From NCBI GenBank assembly GCA_963082975.1, contig OY720347.1, positions 10,212,225 through 10,276,224 on the forward strand: DNA of 64,000 nt, given 5' to 3'. Position numbers and translations under genes: made by a program. Source of the DNA: Labia minor (lineage: Eukaryota; Arthropoda; Insecta; Dermaptera; Spongiphoridae). Positions 50,201 through 58,752 of the stretch are shown here, piece by piece (position 1 is the stretch's first letter; every line of letters begins with the position of its first letter). Under the pieces are notes generated by a model that was given only the letters and a program-made list of their open reading frames with translations, was not told the origin of the DNA and did not search any database.

Positions 50201-53200
50201 ATAAAACCACATATTGATATTTGTTATAGTAAATTTATTCAAAAAATACAAAAAATATACACAACGTTTCGATTGCTACTTCTGCAATTGTTATCAAGCG
50301 ATTGCACTGTCCGAGCGTCCAGTGACGATTTCTTAAAAATTTTCGCGACCCGGTAACTGGTCACTTTAGGAAACACTGGTCTAGAGGATTGTCTAAATCT
50401 TATCTAAATTCAATTTATCGTTAAAATTATACTAAATTACGTTCTTTACCAGTAAAATAATAAAAAAAAATTATTGGTCCATTTCTGAATTTATTTACTT
50501 ATGAAAAACATATGTGTTATTACTACTTCACAAAACTATATTTACAAAACACTTTTTCTTTAGATTTATCCAATACTAGGTTCTTTTTTTTGCAATTAAT
50601 AGAATTTTTAAAAAGTATTTTTTTTTTTATTTGATGAATTTAATGACTCAGAAACAATATATTAAATTGATTAAATAAAAAGCATTTCCATATAGAAATA
50701 AGAGGTCTGATCCAATGAAAAGGTGAATTTTTAATTTCGTGGGCTGTGTACATTCGATTATTGAAATTTTTTTTTTTTGTTTGTTGGTACACATATGCTT
50801 CTCATATGTTGACATTATCAGCCATTTTGGATTAGTAGTTTGTTTTTGATAACTAAAAAATCTTTTTTGTGTTCTTCGATTGTTTACTTAAAAAAAAATA
50901 AGGAATACTACAAGAAATTTATGTAACATTTGCGTGAAGTAATACGGCTCAAACGATCGGAATTGTGGAAAAACAAATTATGGATTCTGCATTACAATCA
51001 TACACCACCAGCTCAAACATCATTGTTTGTTCGTGATTTTTTGGCCAATTACAATCATGCCTCATCCACCGTATTAAGTGCATTATATCTGAGGGGAATT
51101 ACTTTGAAGATGACAAAATGGATATTGATGTTTAAATAAATACTTTTCGAAATAATTCAAAATTCACCTTTTCTTTTGAACAGACCTCATATACATGGGA
51201 AAAAATTAATTGATTTTTCAAAGAAAGAGATTGCAAATTGGATGGCTATATAGCACTTGTCTTCTTCACTTCTTTTTAGAATATTAGTGTATTTATAAAT
51301 AATAAGTTAGGGAAACAATTTGTATGAGTATTCTACATAAATGTCGTCAATTGTAAAATAACAGTGGAAAGATTATTACAGGTAATTGAAAGAAAACGAC
51401 ACGAATTGAATAATAGAAAAGGTATTGTCTAACACCTGGCCACTCATTTCTTTGATGATTTAATACTGACATAGCATTCTATGAATCTTTTCAAATCTCC
51501 TCGCAATGGAATTATGTTTGTTTTAAAAGAAGCTTCACTAATTTCAAATAAGCTGGAGTGTCTCCACTCGACTATCTCGCAATTTGAATTGGATTAAATA
51601 ACATAATATATTATATTTAAATTAAATATAATTAATTATAATTTAAAATTAATAAATCATATTTATTAAACCAGTGGATGTTTGGCTCTTTGTTGTTGGC
51701 ACCACGTCACGTGTTGGCGCGTGATATTTGCAGTGTTAAAAAATTAATTCTGGTACTTTCAGCGATTCAATCAAGCTGAAATTCTATATATAGCAGTTTT
51801 ATACAATTTTTAATCATGTGAAAAACTATCAAACATATATCTTTATTTTTACGGTCACTTTAGAGGAAAAAAATTCAGAGATAGTAAAAAATTAATTATT
51901 ACACCATAAAAAAAATCTGTTAAATTTTTATAAAATACGCCACAAATATGATTTTTTTATATCTATATCTCTGGTAGATATTGTAGTTAAATAAAATATA
52001 ATAATAATGTGTGTGTGTGTGTGTGATAATTTAACTTTTGATTGGTGCACTTCACGTCTAAATTCTCTGTTTGCAAATAGATACTCACAACACACAAAGT
52101 TAATGTAAATTAAACAATCAATCAAAGAAAAATTTTTTTTTGTTTTTTATTTTTATTAAAAGTTAAAAAATAAAACAAAACAAAAAGAAGGATAATATTT
52201 AATTAAATAATTATTTTTAATTTTGTTTTTTCAATCTAATTATTATTATGTACATATGTATTTTAGTATATTATATAATTTGACACCCTTTTAATGATTA
52301 AATATAAATATTTTGGTATATATCCGTAATTCTCAACCACTGTGCCCCGGCACTTTAGTGTGGTGCGAGATTATGAGGCTCTTAAACATTTCAAACTTTT
52401 TTTTCTAAATTTTTTCAATCTGGTTCTAAAAAAAAAAAAAAATGGAAAATCGTTTTTGGGACTAGGCTGTTAAACATTTCAAACTTTTTTTTTCTAAATA
52501 GAGCTTTTTAAAAATATTTTAAGTGATTTGTGAATCCTAAAATTTGATTTCTCAATAACCTTAGAAAAAGCTTCTAATAATTTTAGATCTGGGATAAAGT
52601 TATTCCTCTAGTAGTATTAGCATATAATAATGAATTCTTTAATAATATATAATTTCAAAATATATATCAATAAAAAGAATTTATATTTGTTTTTAATAAT
52701 ACAATTAATATCATTTTTATAATTAAATTTTCTAAAAATATAATTGTTTTAAATTTAACTTTTATCAATAAGGTATATCAATCACAAAAATAATAAATAA
52801 ATAAATTTATAAAAATAAAATTATTTTTTTCATTTTTAAAATCAATTATTTATAAAACCAATATATATATCTATATATATAAAGGTGAGTGTTTGTATGT
52901 ATGTATGTATGTAATTTGTTTACTTTTTTGCTGTCATAGAAACAAACAAAAAAGAAATTTCCTACTTAACCGACACTTGATAATTTAGAATTATGAACAT
53001 CAAAAAATAAGAAACGATTTCTATGGAATTACATCACAATATTCTTATATACCTCTATGGTAACATAGGCTATAGATTTTATTAATATCTAATCAATAAC
53101 CGCAGAATTTAAATTGTTAAAGTTTATATAGTTCTCCGTGTTGTTCATTCAAGAGCCAGGCGTGGCCCACTGACTGGTGGACTCATTTTACACAATGTAT

Positions 53201-54935
53201 ATAACTCTAGCGATTCCCAATCAAAGAATTATTATAATATTTAACTTTTTATTTTAAATTCTAATATTCAAATATCATTTCAATTAAATAATTTATTCTA
53301 AAAGTTCTCATTTTAATTAATATAATAAAATATTTAAATCATATTTAACTTAAATTATTTTGTATTTATTCTTTCTATATTTGAATACTTCTTTTATTTT
53401 ATGATCTAAAAAAATTAATAAATGAACTTAATAATAAAAAATCAAATAAATCCATTAATTTAAATTAATACTATTAATGAATGTATATATTGTTAATTTA
53501 TCTTTAGTTTTATCAATACTTTTATACCGTTAATTTTTATAAATTAATTTTTATAAATTCAAGTCTTTAACTTTGCATTTTCTCAAATTTTATTATAATT
53601 AAAAATATTCAAATCAAGCAATGAAATTAAAATATCAAAATGAAATGATCAAGAAATATTATACTCTATTATAACATATACAATACTTATAAACTATAGG
53701 CGGAGGAAATATTAGACGATATCATTGCGGGTTCAGGCCAAATCGATCAACATTAATTAAGATATTTTCATTATGACAGATATTAAAAAAACCGCGAATT
53801 CAATAATCTGTTCAATAATTATTTGTAGACTTTAGTAAAACCAGGGAATGACGTAAGAAAGATGGAACAGAGGCTCAGGATAAGGACACTTGGAGAAATG
53901 TGGTTGTAGCTGCCAAGAACTTTCGAGTAGATAGATATAACATATTCAATAAAAATATATATAATTAATTTACTGATTAAATTAAAATATATTTTAAATA
54001 ATCACACAATAAGAAATGAATGTTTTATGTTATACATTGATTGAAACAAAATGGATGAAAACCTTTTACTACTTTCAACCAAATTCTATGTACCACCGGG
54101 GGTACAGGGGGCGGAGCCCCCGTCTAGATGTGAAGAGCGGCGAAGGAGCTCTGAGCAGCTAGTAACAATATATAACATAGTAGTTTTTAAATTATAAAAT
54201 ATTTTCATTCAAGAAGAATTTAATTCGAGGTTGCATGCAGTAAAGGGGCTTATTTCGTTATCAAAGGGGATCAAAATTAAAATATATAAAACAATTATTT
54301 TGCCAGTTGTATTATATGGATGTGAGGCATGGTCATTGACACTGGGGAACGTGCGTAAATTTTATAGCAGTGATTCTCAATCTATGTGTCCCGGCCCTTT
54401 TGTGTGCTGCGAGATTTTCAAAAATGTGCCGCCAAATTATTACAAATGTAAAGAGGCTCTTAAACATTTAATACTTTTTTCTAAATTTTTTCAATTTGGT
54501 TCTAAAAATAAAAGGTAAACCGTTTTTGGGACCACTTTTTTTCAATATGGTAAACTTTTACACTTATCTTTTTCTTTGTGTGCCGCCAAATTTTTAAACC
54601 GTTAAAAGTGTGCCGCGGTAAAAAAAAAAAAGGTTGAGAACCACTGGTATATATACTTATTTTAAAATAATGATTTTCAAATAAATAAGTGTAATTACAA
54701 TTTTTAATTATTTTGTTTATAAATTTTGATCTTACTAATTAAATATATTTTTAATATTTTAATATATATAAAAACAAAAGAAAAAACTTACCTTCATAGC
54801 ATCCTTCATATAATTGCCCATACAAAATGTCATATCCCCACTGTCACTACTGCTAGAATCACGAATGATTGTTTCTGGTTGGTCTTGATCCCATTCAAGA
54901 TCCTTAATGCCAAACAAACACTCTTCATCAACCAT
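32279..54935 (-). CDS. Keap1: Keap1: BTB-BACK-kelch redox sensor, ten coding exons
   Basis: Keap1 is the cytoplasmic substrate adaptor of the Cullin-3 ubiquitin ligase that holds CncC/Nrf2 low until electrophiles modify its cysteines. Coding exons (minus strand): 54935-54792, 48200-48087, 41536-41372, 39317-39168, 36188-35910, 35042-34782, 34547-34399, 34242-34037, 32788-32612, 32508-32279. All junctions are GT-AG and phases close, giving 1875 bp (624 aa plus TGA). BTB is about residues 50-150 ([16 protein letters not shown]), BACK/IVR 150-284, kelch blades 285-600. Cysteines at 251, 266 and 275 align with human C273, C288 and C297; C131 lies two residues from the C151 position. Pocket residues R357/N359 (GGRNN), R394 (PRNR) and R486 (RSGAG) match human R380/N382, R415 and R483. 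The Met at 54935 was chosen because DMTFCMGNY follows in frame; the frame stays open to a Met at 55034, so the start is uncertain. The Ser/Thr-rich tail after blade six is not recognised. Confidence 0.93.
33234..33717. mobile_element. palindromic mariner derivative in Keap1 intron 8
   Basis: Ends CGAGTTGTGTCTAAAAAG and CTTTTTAGACACACCTCG, with arms of about 150 bp. The right arm reads [14 protein letters not shown] then stop, the C-terminus of a mariner transposase. The left arm carries the same codons inverted. The centre holds short transposase-like remnants. Confidence 0.75.
35238..35650. mobile_element. palindromic mariner derivative in Keap1 intron 5
   Basis: TA-flanked (35236-35237 and 35651-35652), ends CGAGGGTCATTCAACAAG and inverse. 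Here the duplicated arms carry the 5' end of a transposase gene: the minus strand reads [16 protein letters not shown] then [14 protein letters not shown], a mariner helix-turn-helix domain. It makes up half of the 867 bp intron. Confidence 0.8.
36342..37338 (+). mobile_element. pogo-like DNA transposon remnant in Keap1 intron 4
   Basis: TA-flanked, ends CGGTAGAACCTCGATAA and TTATCGAGGTTCTACTG. Bases 37098-37211 encode a CENP-B/pogo type DNA-binding helix segment: [17 protein letters not shown] then [11 protein letters not shown], a TGA stop where relatives have Trp, then [12 protein letters not shown]. Upstream pieces ([13 protein letters not shown]) are frameshifted. The catalytic DDE part is absent. 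A family A copy is inserted in its left part. Confidence 0.8.
36402..36870 (-). repeat. family A element inside the pogo remnant
   Basis: Starts CTGGAGTGTCTCCACTCGAC, carries the core, and breaks off at the (CATA)(CACA) microsatellite. The end with GCGAGATAGT is lost and pogo sequence resumes after about 36880. Confidence 0.75.
37838..38127 (+). repeat. family H element, right part
   Basis: AAAATCCGTTAAAAAAAATTAATCGG, GGGATCCATTGAAATATC and the end CAAGTAAAGTTGAGAAAAACGTT, parallel to the copy at 46010-46785. The left part of the family is missing here. Confidence 0.6.
38277..38395 (-). pseudogene. R1/jockey-type ORF2 C-terminal fragment
   Basis: The minus strand reads [20 protein letters not shown], the His-X4-Cys half of the C-terminal zinc motif of R1/jockey-type polymerases, and continues for some 20 codons. 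No other part of the element is nearby. Confidence 0.6.
38848..39072 (+). mobile_element. tRNA-derived SINE (family E), copy 3, 5'-truncated
   Basis: Begins within the B-box segment (AAGTCCCGGGCCTGGCAAGG) and ends GTAGAACGTACAAAAGTCGG followed by a T/A tract. It lies about 100 bp from Keap1 exon 4. Confidence 0.75.
39572..40429 (-). pseudogene. deleted mariner transposon in Keap1 intron 3
   Basis: 858 bp, TA-flanked, ends CGAGGTTTGTTCAAAAG and CTTTTGAACAGATCTCG. The minus strand encodes, with breaks, a D,D34D transposase C-terminal region ending [20 protein letters not shown] and a stop codon, plus fragments of the N-terminal part. It is about 450 bp shorter than a full mariner. It is the longest member of the family that includes 10661, 25681 and 50701. 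Confidence 0.85.
40832..41292. mobile_element. palindromic mariner derivative in Keap1 intron 3
   Basis: 461 bp, TA-flanked, with arms of about 188 bp (40832-41020 and 41105-41292) that match the element at 981-1517. Both arms carry the transposase 3' end. Its right edge is 80 bp from the donor of Keap1 exon 3. Confidence 0.85.
42178..42705 (+). repeat. family C element, most complete copy
   Basis: Starts TATACTAACAAAAATTGTAT and ends after the strong hairpin CACCGAG-CCGCGA-CTCGGTG at 42674-42693 plus AACCAAGTACT. The core includes GGAAAGCGCTTCCTTAAAT and GTTATATCCACAGGCCATAC. Non-coding. Confidence 0.75.
42754..43019. mobile_element. hAT MITE with perfect TTTTATAT duplications
   Basis: 266 bp, ends CAGTGATTCCTAAAGTGGGC and GTTTGGGAACCACTG, flanked at 42746-42753 and 43020-43027 by TTTTATAT. 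Contains a G-run and GGGGCGCT motifs; no coding capacity. Confidence 0.9.
43072..43322 (-). repeat. family A element, truncated
   Basis: GTGTCTCCACTCGACTATC to GCAGTTTTATAGAACTTTT; only the hairpin-proximal third remains. Confidence 0.7.
43771..44417 (-). repeat. family D (HINE-like) element, copy 2
   Basis: 647 bp, both ends as in copy 1: GTTGACCTGTGGCCAGGTC (hairpin end) and CGTCGGTCGGT at the far end, with a GGAC/AGAC microsatellite at 44252-44300. Flanking T residues are at the same positions as in copy 1. Confidence 0.85.
44780..45005. mobile_element. hAT MITE with a paralogous empty site
   Basis: Ends CAGTATTTTCCAATCTGTG and GGTTGGAAACCACTG. Flanks TATTAGGG / TATTAAGG. The duplicated segment at about 45770 reads GAAGAGAGATTAAGGGTTTC without the element, showing the pre-insertion site. 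Confidence 0.8.
45073..45612 (-). repeat. family C element, minus orientation
   Basis: Starts with the terminal hairpin TTCACCGAGTCGCGGCTCGG and runs through GGCCTGTGGATATAACATAA and AAGGAAGCGCT to a (TA)n tract and TTTTTGCTAGTATAATAAG. A T-rich insert lies near 45400. Confidence 0.7.
45851..47098 (-). repeat. family C element split by a family H insertion
   Basis: Hairpin end TTCACCGAGTCGCGGCTCGA near 45855; the core to AATAGTCA at about 46000; resumes at 46786 with AAACATACAGCCC and runs to the (TA)n end. The copy at 42178 shows the joined sequence. Confidence 0.7.
46010..46785 (+). repeat. family H element, longest copy
   Basis: About 775 bp inserted in a family C copy. Includes GACAAAGTTTATGGATGAAT and CAACGAAAAACATTGGGC on the left, GAATCCGTTGAAAAAAATTA in the middle, and GATCCATTGAAATATC, a CAGACAGACAGAC microsatellite and AAGAAAAACGGTATAA on the right. 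Non-coding. Confidence 0.6.
47099..48086. other. Keap1 intron 2 sequence, nothing recognised
   Basis: AT-rich, with a (TA)n run near 47710. No ORF or known repeat family is recognisable in this part of the intron. Confidence 0.4.
48601..49141 (+). mobile_element. solo LTR in Keap1 intron 1
   Basis: 541 bp with retroviral-type termini TGTAG...CTACA, a TATAAAAG box at 48706, an AATAAA-type signal near 49070 and a T-rich end, flanked by ATATAT on both sides (low-complexity, so duplication length is unclear). There is no internal domain, primer-binding site or second LTR nearby. Composition is much GC-richer than the intron. It is antisense to Keap1. Confidence 0.7.
49169..49424 (+). mobile_element. 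tRNA-derived SINE (family E), copy 4, with 16 bp target duplications
   Basis: Head GAGGCGCCATTGTGTGTG, B-box-like GGTTCAAGTCCCGGG, body and the GACGTACAAAG tail with a T run. Perfect TTATTACATTTATTTA at 49153-49168 and 49425-49440 proves retrotransposition and fixes both ends. Confidence 0.9.
49973..50378. mobile_element. hAT MITE with perfect GTCTAGAG duplications
   Basis: 406 bp, ends CAGTGTTTCCCAAAC and AGGAAACACTG, duplications at 49965-49972 and 50379-50386. Its interior (50145-50300) contains one arm of the palindrome found at 56732-56946. Confidence 0.9.
50701..51189 (+). pseudogene. deleted mariner in Keap1 intron 1
   Basis: 489 bp, TA-flanked, ends AGAGGTCTGATCCAATG and GAACAGACCTCA. 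Encodes [21 protein letters not shown] (the HDNAPAHTS-type catalytic segment with Asp replaced by Asn) and the C-terminal CIISEG-like end. It has internal deletions. Confidence 0.8.
51553..51886 (-). repeat. family A element, internally deleted
   Basis: Complete hairpin end and first 290 bp, then a direct jump from TCACTTTAGAGGAAAAAAAT to CAGAGATAGTAAA. Both termini are retained while the microsatellite and core are gone. Confidence 0.8.
52331..52500. mobile_element. family B hAT MITE, half copy
   Basis: TTCTCAACCACTGTGCCCCGG followed by GCGAGATTATGAGGCTC, AACATTTC and the A-run. The right half is replaced by a second copy of the inner segment. Confidence 0.6.
52501..53819. other. Keap1 intron 1, no gene recognised
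   Basis: AT-rich. A (GTAT)n tract follows TAAAGGTGAGTGTTTG at 52884 and a GC-richer patch, CCAGGCGTGGCCCACTGACT, lies near 53158. These could be the two ends of another short Helitron-like element, which I cannot prove. Confidence 0.35.
53820..54178 (+). pseudogene. RTE-clade LINE 3' remnant, second copy
   Basis: GACGTAAGAAAGATGGAACA, GGATAAGGACACTTGG and CAAGAACTTTCGA correspond to the VRKM..RIRDTWRNVAKNF end of the copy at 17342. It is followed by the same 3' part with GGGGGTACAGGGGGCGGAG and the diverged GAGC..GCTC hairpin. Confidence 0.65.
54195..54367 (+). pseudogene. RTE-clade polymerase thumb fragment
   Basis: Open reading [20 protein letters not shown] then [18 protein letters not shown], the classic motif after the RT domain of RTE-type elements. 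A hAT MITE interrupts it at 54368, exactly where the MITE interrupts the remnant at 1-626. Confidence 0.75.
54368..54646. mobile_element. family B hAT MITE
   Basis: Ends CAGTGATTCTCAATCTATG and GGTTGAGAACCACTG; the interior matches 76-330 closely. It lies 145 bp from the donor of Keap1 exon 1. Confidence 0.85.
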
Positions 54936-55429
54936 TTTTTTCTTGTTTTTGTTTTTTAATCTCAATATATCCACACGACACTCCCAAAAATCAGCTAGGA
55001 TTTTAATTGTTCTATATATTAATTGTTTTTCCAACTGGTATCATCATATTCTTATCAGATTTTGAAATTATGATTTACAAATGACTAGGCAGGTTTTATT
55101 TTTACTAATCAAAGAATATAATAATAATAAATTAGATAAATAATAATAATAATAATAATAATAAAACAAAAAGAGATTAATATTATTTGGTCATTAATAA
55201 ATATAAATTATTAAATTAATAAAAAAAATCTTTGAAATAACTCTATATTATTATAATAAATTAATTCTTTTAAAAAAATAATTTTGTTTTCACATAAATA
55301 CATAGCTATATTAAATAATACTTTAAATATTAAAGAAATATTTTTTTTCCTTTTTTTAAATATAATATTGGTCACTTTATTTGGAATATATTTATAAAGT
55401 ATTTATTTTTTAATCTAATGAATATATGT

Positions 55430-55495
55430 CTATTCACGCTTGTCTAAGCATTTTTCGCGCAGTGTCATTCTACTGGCTGTTACCGGTAAGCTTAT
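55430..55495. promoter_or_regulatory. GC-richer patch upstream of Keap1 with an antioxidant response element
   Basis: In very AT-rich surroundings this 66 bp patch contains, on the minus strand at 55468-55458, ATGACACTGCG. This fits the full ARE/CncC-Maf consensus RTGACNNNGCR. It sits about 530 bp upstream of the chosen Keap1 start. The neighbouring TTACCGGTAA gives a possible splice donor on either strand, so the patch could also be a non-coding first exon. Keap1 autoregulation through AREs is known in other animals; its use here is inferred. Confidence 0.45.
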
Positions 55496-55945
55496 CAAAA
55501 AAAAATAAAAAAAAATTAAATTAAATATATATAATTATTTAATTATATATATAATTTAGACTATTTTAAATATTATCTTTAAAAAAAATATTTTAGATTA
55601 AGTAATAATGTTTATATATGAAATAAAATAATGCATTCATCTGGTACTTTATATTATATATATATATATATATTAATATAATTTAAATATTATTATTATT
55701 ATTATTATTCATTTTGATTGGAGACGAGCTTGATGTAAATATCTGAAAAAAAAGAACGATTTTAATATAATAATCGTAAAAATTATTAAAATTTTAAATA
55801 TTTTTGTAAATTTAAAAAAATTGATATTGATTAGATTAAATTAATAAACATAACAACAATAATAATAACATTTTATTCTAGTTTATAATAGTTGTTTATT
55901 GCTTAGCAATAGAAAATATTATTTTATTATATTAATAATATTTTC

Positions 55946-56418
55946 GGTAATTGTTCAATTTAACCGGTGTATCATGGATTTGGATAAAACTTTACCAGTA
56001 GATTCATTTTTTGATTCAAAACAAACTTTCCTTAGAAACTATGTGGCGGTTACTTCTAGTTTACGAGATAGAAATTATTAAAGTTTGCTTATAAATCCAT
56101 CGATATTCTATTTAGCTACCATGTTTAATTATTTGACCCCCAGAGGGCGCCACTAATTTTCTGTTATTTAAAGTTCGGTTTGGATAAAATTATTAATTAA
56201 ATAATAAGTAAATAATTAGTGAATTGGCCAATAAAATATTATTATATGGTTGCTCATTAATAACTAATGTAGTTTATATGCAAATTTTAATAATTTTTAT
56301 CTCGTAAACTAGAAGCGACATACTTACGTAAGGAAAGTTTGTTTTGAATCAAAAAAGGAATCCACTGGTAAAGTTTTATCCAAATCCATGGTACATCAAT
56401 TAGACTAAACAATTACCA
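55946..56418. mobile_element. family G long-inverted-repeat MITE, copy 3
   Basis: Ends GGTAATTGTTCAATTT and AAACAATTACC, with arms containing CTTCTAGTTTACGAGATAGA and its complement, between Keap1 and the reductase gene. The centre has GACCCCCAGAGGGCGCC, absent from the other copies. A 60-codon reading across the left arm is incidental. Confidence 0.75.
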
Positions 56419-56731
56419 TATTTTCTAACAAACAGATTTAGACTTACTATTTACTTTTTATGGAAAATAAAAACAAAACAAAATAATTATGATTTAATAG
56501 AGAATTTGATTGCAATTTACCCTAAATATATGCATGAATAAAACAACATTTAAAAAATTAATGATCATTTTTTCTGCTTTTCAAATATATTTATTCTAAT
56601 ACAAACTAGAAATATATAATAATAATTGAAAATGATTCTCATTTGTATATCTGATAAACACTGTATATAATTTTAATCAATGATTGATATTTAGTTTATT
56701 ACATATTTTTATAACTGACAATGAGATTTAA

Positions 56732-56946
56732 TTATAAGGGAATTTTGTAAATAAAACCACATATTGATATTTTTTATTGTAAATTTATTCAAAAAAATAC
56801 ACCACGTTTCGATTGCTACTTTTGAAGTCGCTTGATAACGATTGGAGAAGTAGCAATCGAAACGTTGTGTATTTTTAGTATTTTTTTGAATAAATTTACA
56901 ATAAAAAATATCAATATGTGGTTTTATTTACAAAATTCCCTTATAA
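56732..56946. repeat. 215 bp near-perfect palindrome
   Basis: Arms of about 90-100 bp run inward from TTATAAGGGAATTTTG and outward to CAAAATTCCCTTATAA around a 25-30 bp centre. The left arm lacks about 9 bp present in the right. One arm and its flank (GCTTTGGTGGCTGTTTTTAT) also occur once, unduplicated, within the hAT MITE at 49973. Confidence 0.9.
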
Positions 56947-57012
56947 AATAAAAACAGCCACCAAAGCTTTAATAATTTGAAATTAAATTATTTTGTAATA
57001 AAAATCGAATGT

Positions 57013-57059
<47 letters not shown>

Positions 57060-58752
57060 AAACTAAATAAAATTAGAAAAAATCAATTTCGATAGTTTTT
57101 AGTAAATAAATTTCTTAATTTTTCCTAAAAATATTTTTTACGAATGAATTTTTTTTTACAACCAATAACTTATTATTATAATAGTATTAATAATAATCTT
57201 GTGTTGGTGTATAAAATATATACAAATATAATTTAAAAGTCACACTTATTTACAAATGCAAAGACGAAAGATTGAGTTTAGAGGATTGGCCTTGAAATTA
57301 TACAATGAATCAGCATTTTTTTCCTCTTATTTTTTTTTCTCCCTGGACAGATAAAAAAATTAAAATAATTTCTGATTGATTTTGTACTTTTTATTTAAAT
57401 TTGGTAAATTAAAAAATACCATAAATTTATTCAGTTCGATATATGAATACTATTATCATTAAAATAATAATAAAATGTTATTATTTTAGTCATCTTTAAT
57501 GAATGTTATCATTTTCAGTTTAATAAATTATATATATATATATGCATATATTAATATTAATTATAATATTTTAAATATTTTAATGATGATAACTTTAATC
57601 TTGATTTAATTAAAAAATAAAACGTTACCTATTTCAGAAAAGGAAATCGTTTTTTTTTTAAAGAAAATTATCAAATGTTTTTTACAAAATACATATATTT
57701 AATAATCATTTCATTATCTTCAAATGCTTACATCATTGGGATATATAGAGGATTTTTTAATTTAATTTGCTTAAATATCAAAAATGTATGAATCACTTAA
57801 TTATATTTATATATATTCATATAATGATTAGAAATGTGAAAATTTTTAGATTTAATATTTATAAAAAATCTTGAGAAAATATTATTACATTATGGATAAT
57901 CTTGAGAATAATTGAAATTAAATGTTACTTATTAATATATATATATATATTATTACTAATAATTGGTTAATGACAAGTGAAAATAAAATAAAAATAATAA
58001 TTTTGTATGTACAGTTTTTCATGTTATTATTAAATTATAGAGATCATTTACAATAATTTTGTGATTCAAATTTATAATTAGATAGAAAATAAATCGTAAT
58101 TTATTATAATATTTGAATTAAATATAAAAGATTACTCCGATATGTTCAAATTGATATTAAAAAATATACTAAAATTATGGGAAGTTTCAAAAATAGTTGC
58201 AATTTAAAAAAGTTTATGTAATGAACAGTATCAAAAATACCAATTAATTAAATATTAATCATAAGTAGTTTTTCAATTGACAAATGTCAAAATCAAATTA
58301 AAATTAATAATAATATTAAATATAAACTCACATTTTAAATGAAGTTGCTGAAAGATTATTAAAAAAAAATTGTTTACAAATCACTTGTCATATGATGCAT
58401 TTAATTTAAATAAAATAAAATAAAATTAATCAAAGATGGATTTAAAATTAAATAATTTTTTAAAAAGATAATCGCCAATTTGTGAACAAGTACATAATTA
58501 AACTAATGAAAAATTCATTCCATATGCCTATGTTTCAGTAAGTCCCCCCCTTGCCCTCTCCATATCAATTTTACGTCAGTAATACAATTCAAGTGAAACA
58601 ACATAAATGAAGTAAAGATGCGCCATCTATTATTGAAATGTCAAATCAATTTCTGAGTTTATCTCTTTAAAATTATTTTCATTACATATTCATTTATATA
58701 CATTTTAAATTGTCAAAAATTTAATTTCATTATTTTATTTCATTTAATAATC
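56947..58752. other. upstream region of the reductase gene, nothing recognised
   Basis: AT-rich with an (AT)n run at 57016-57055. A C-rich string (GTCCCCCCCTTGCCCTC) at about 58541-58558, 200 bp before the start codon, is the only promoter-like compositional feature. Confidence 0.35.

Noticed and set aside
50930-51139. Possible small host gene
   Set aside because: Mariner transposase fragment ([10 protein letters not shown] motif) between mariner ends.
55899-56081. 60-codon reading with a hydrophobic N-terminus resembling a signal peptide
   Set aside because: Falls in the left arm of a family G MITE and is not kept in its other copies.
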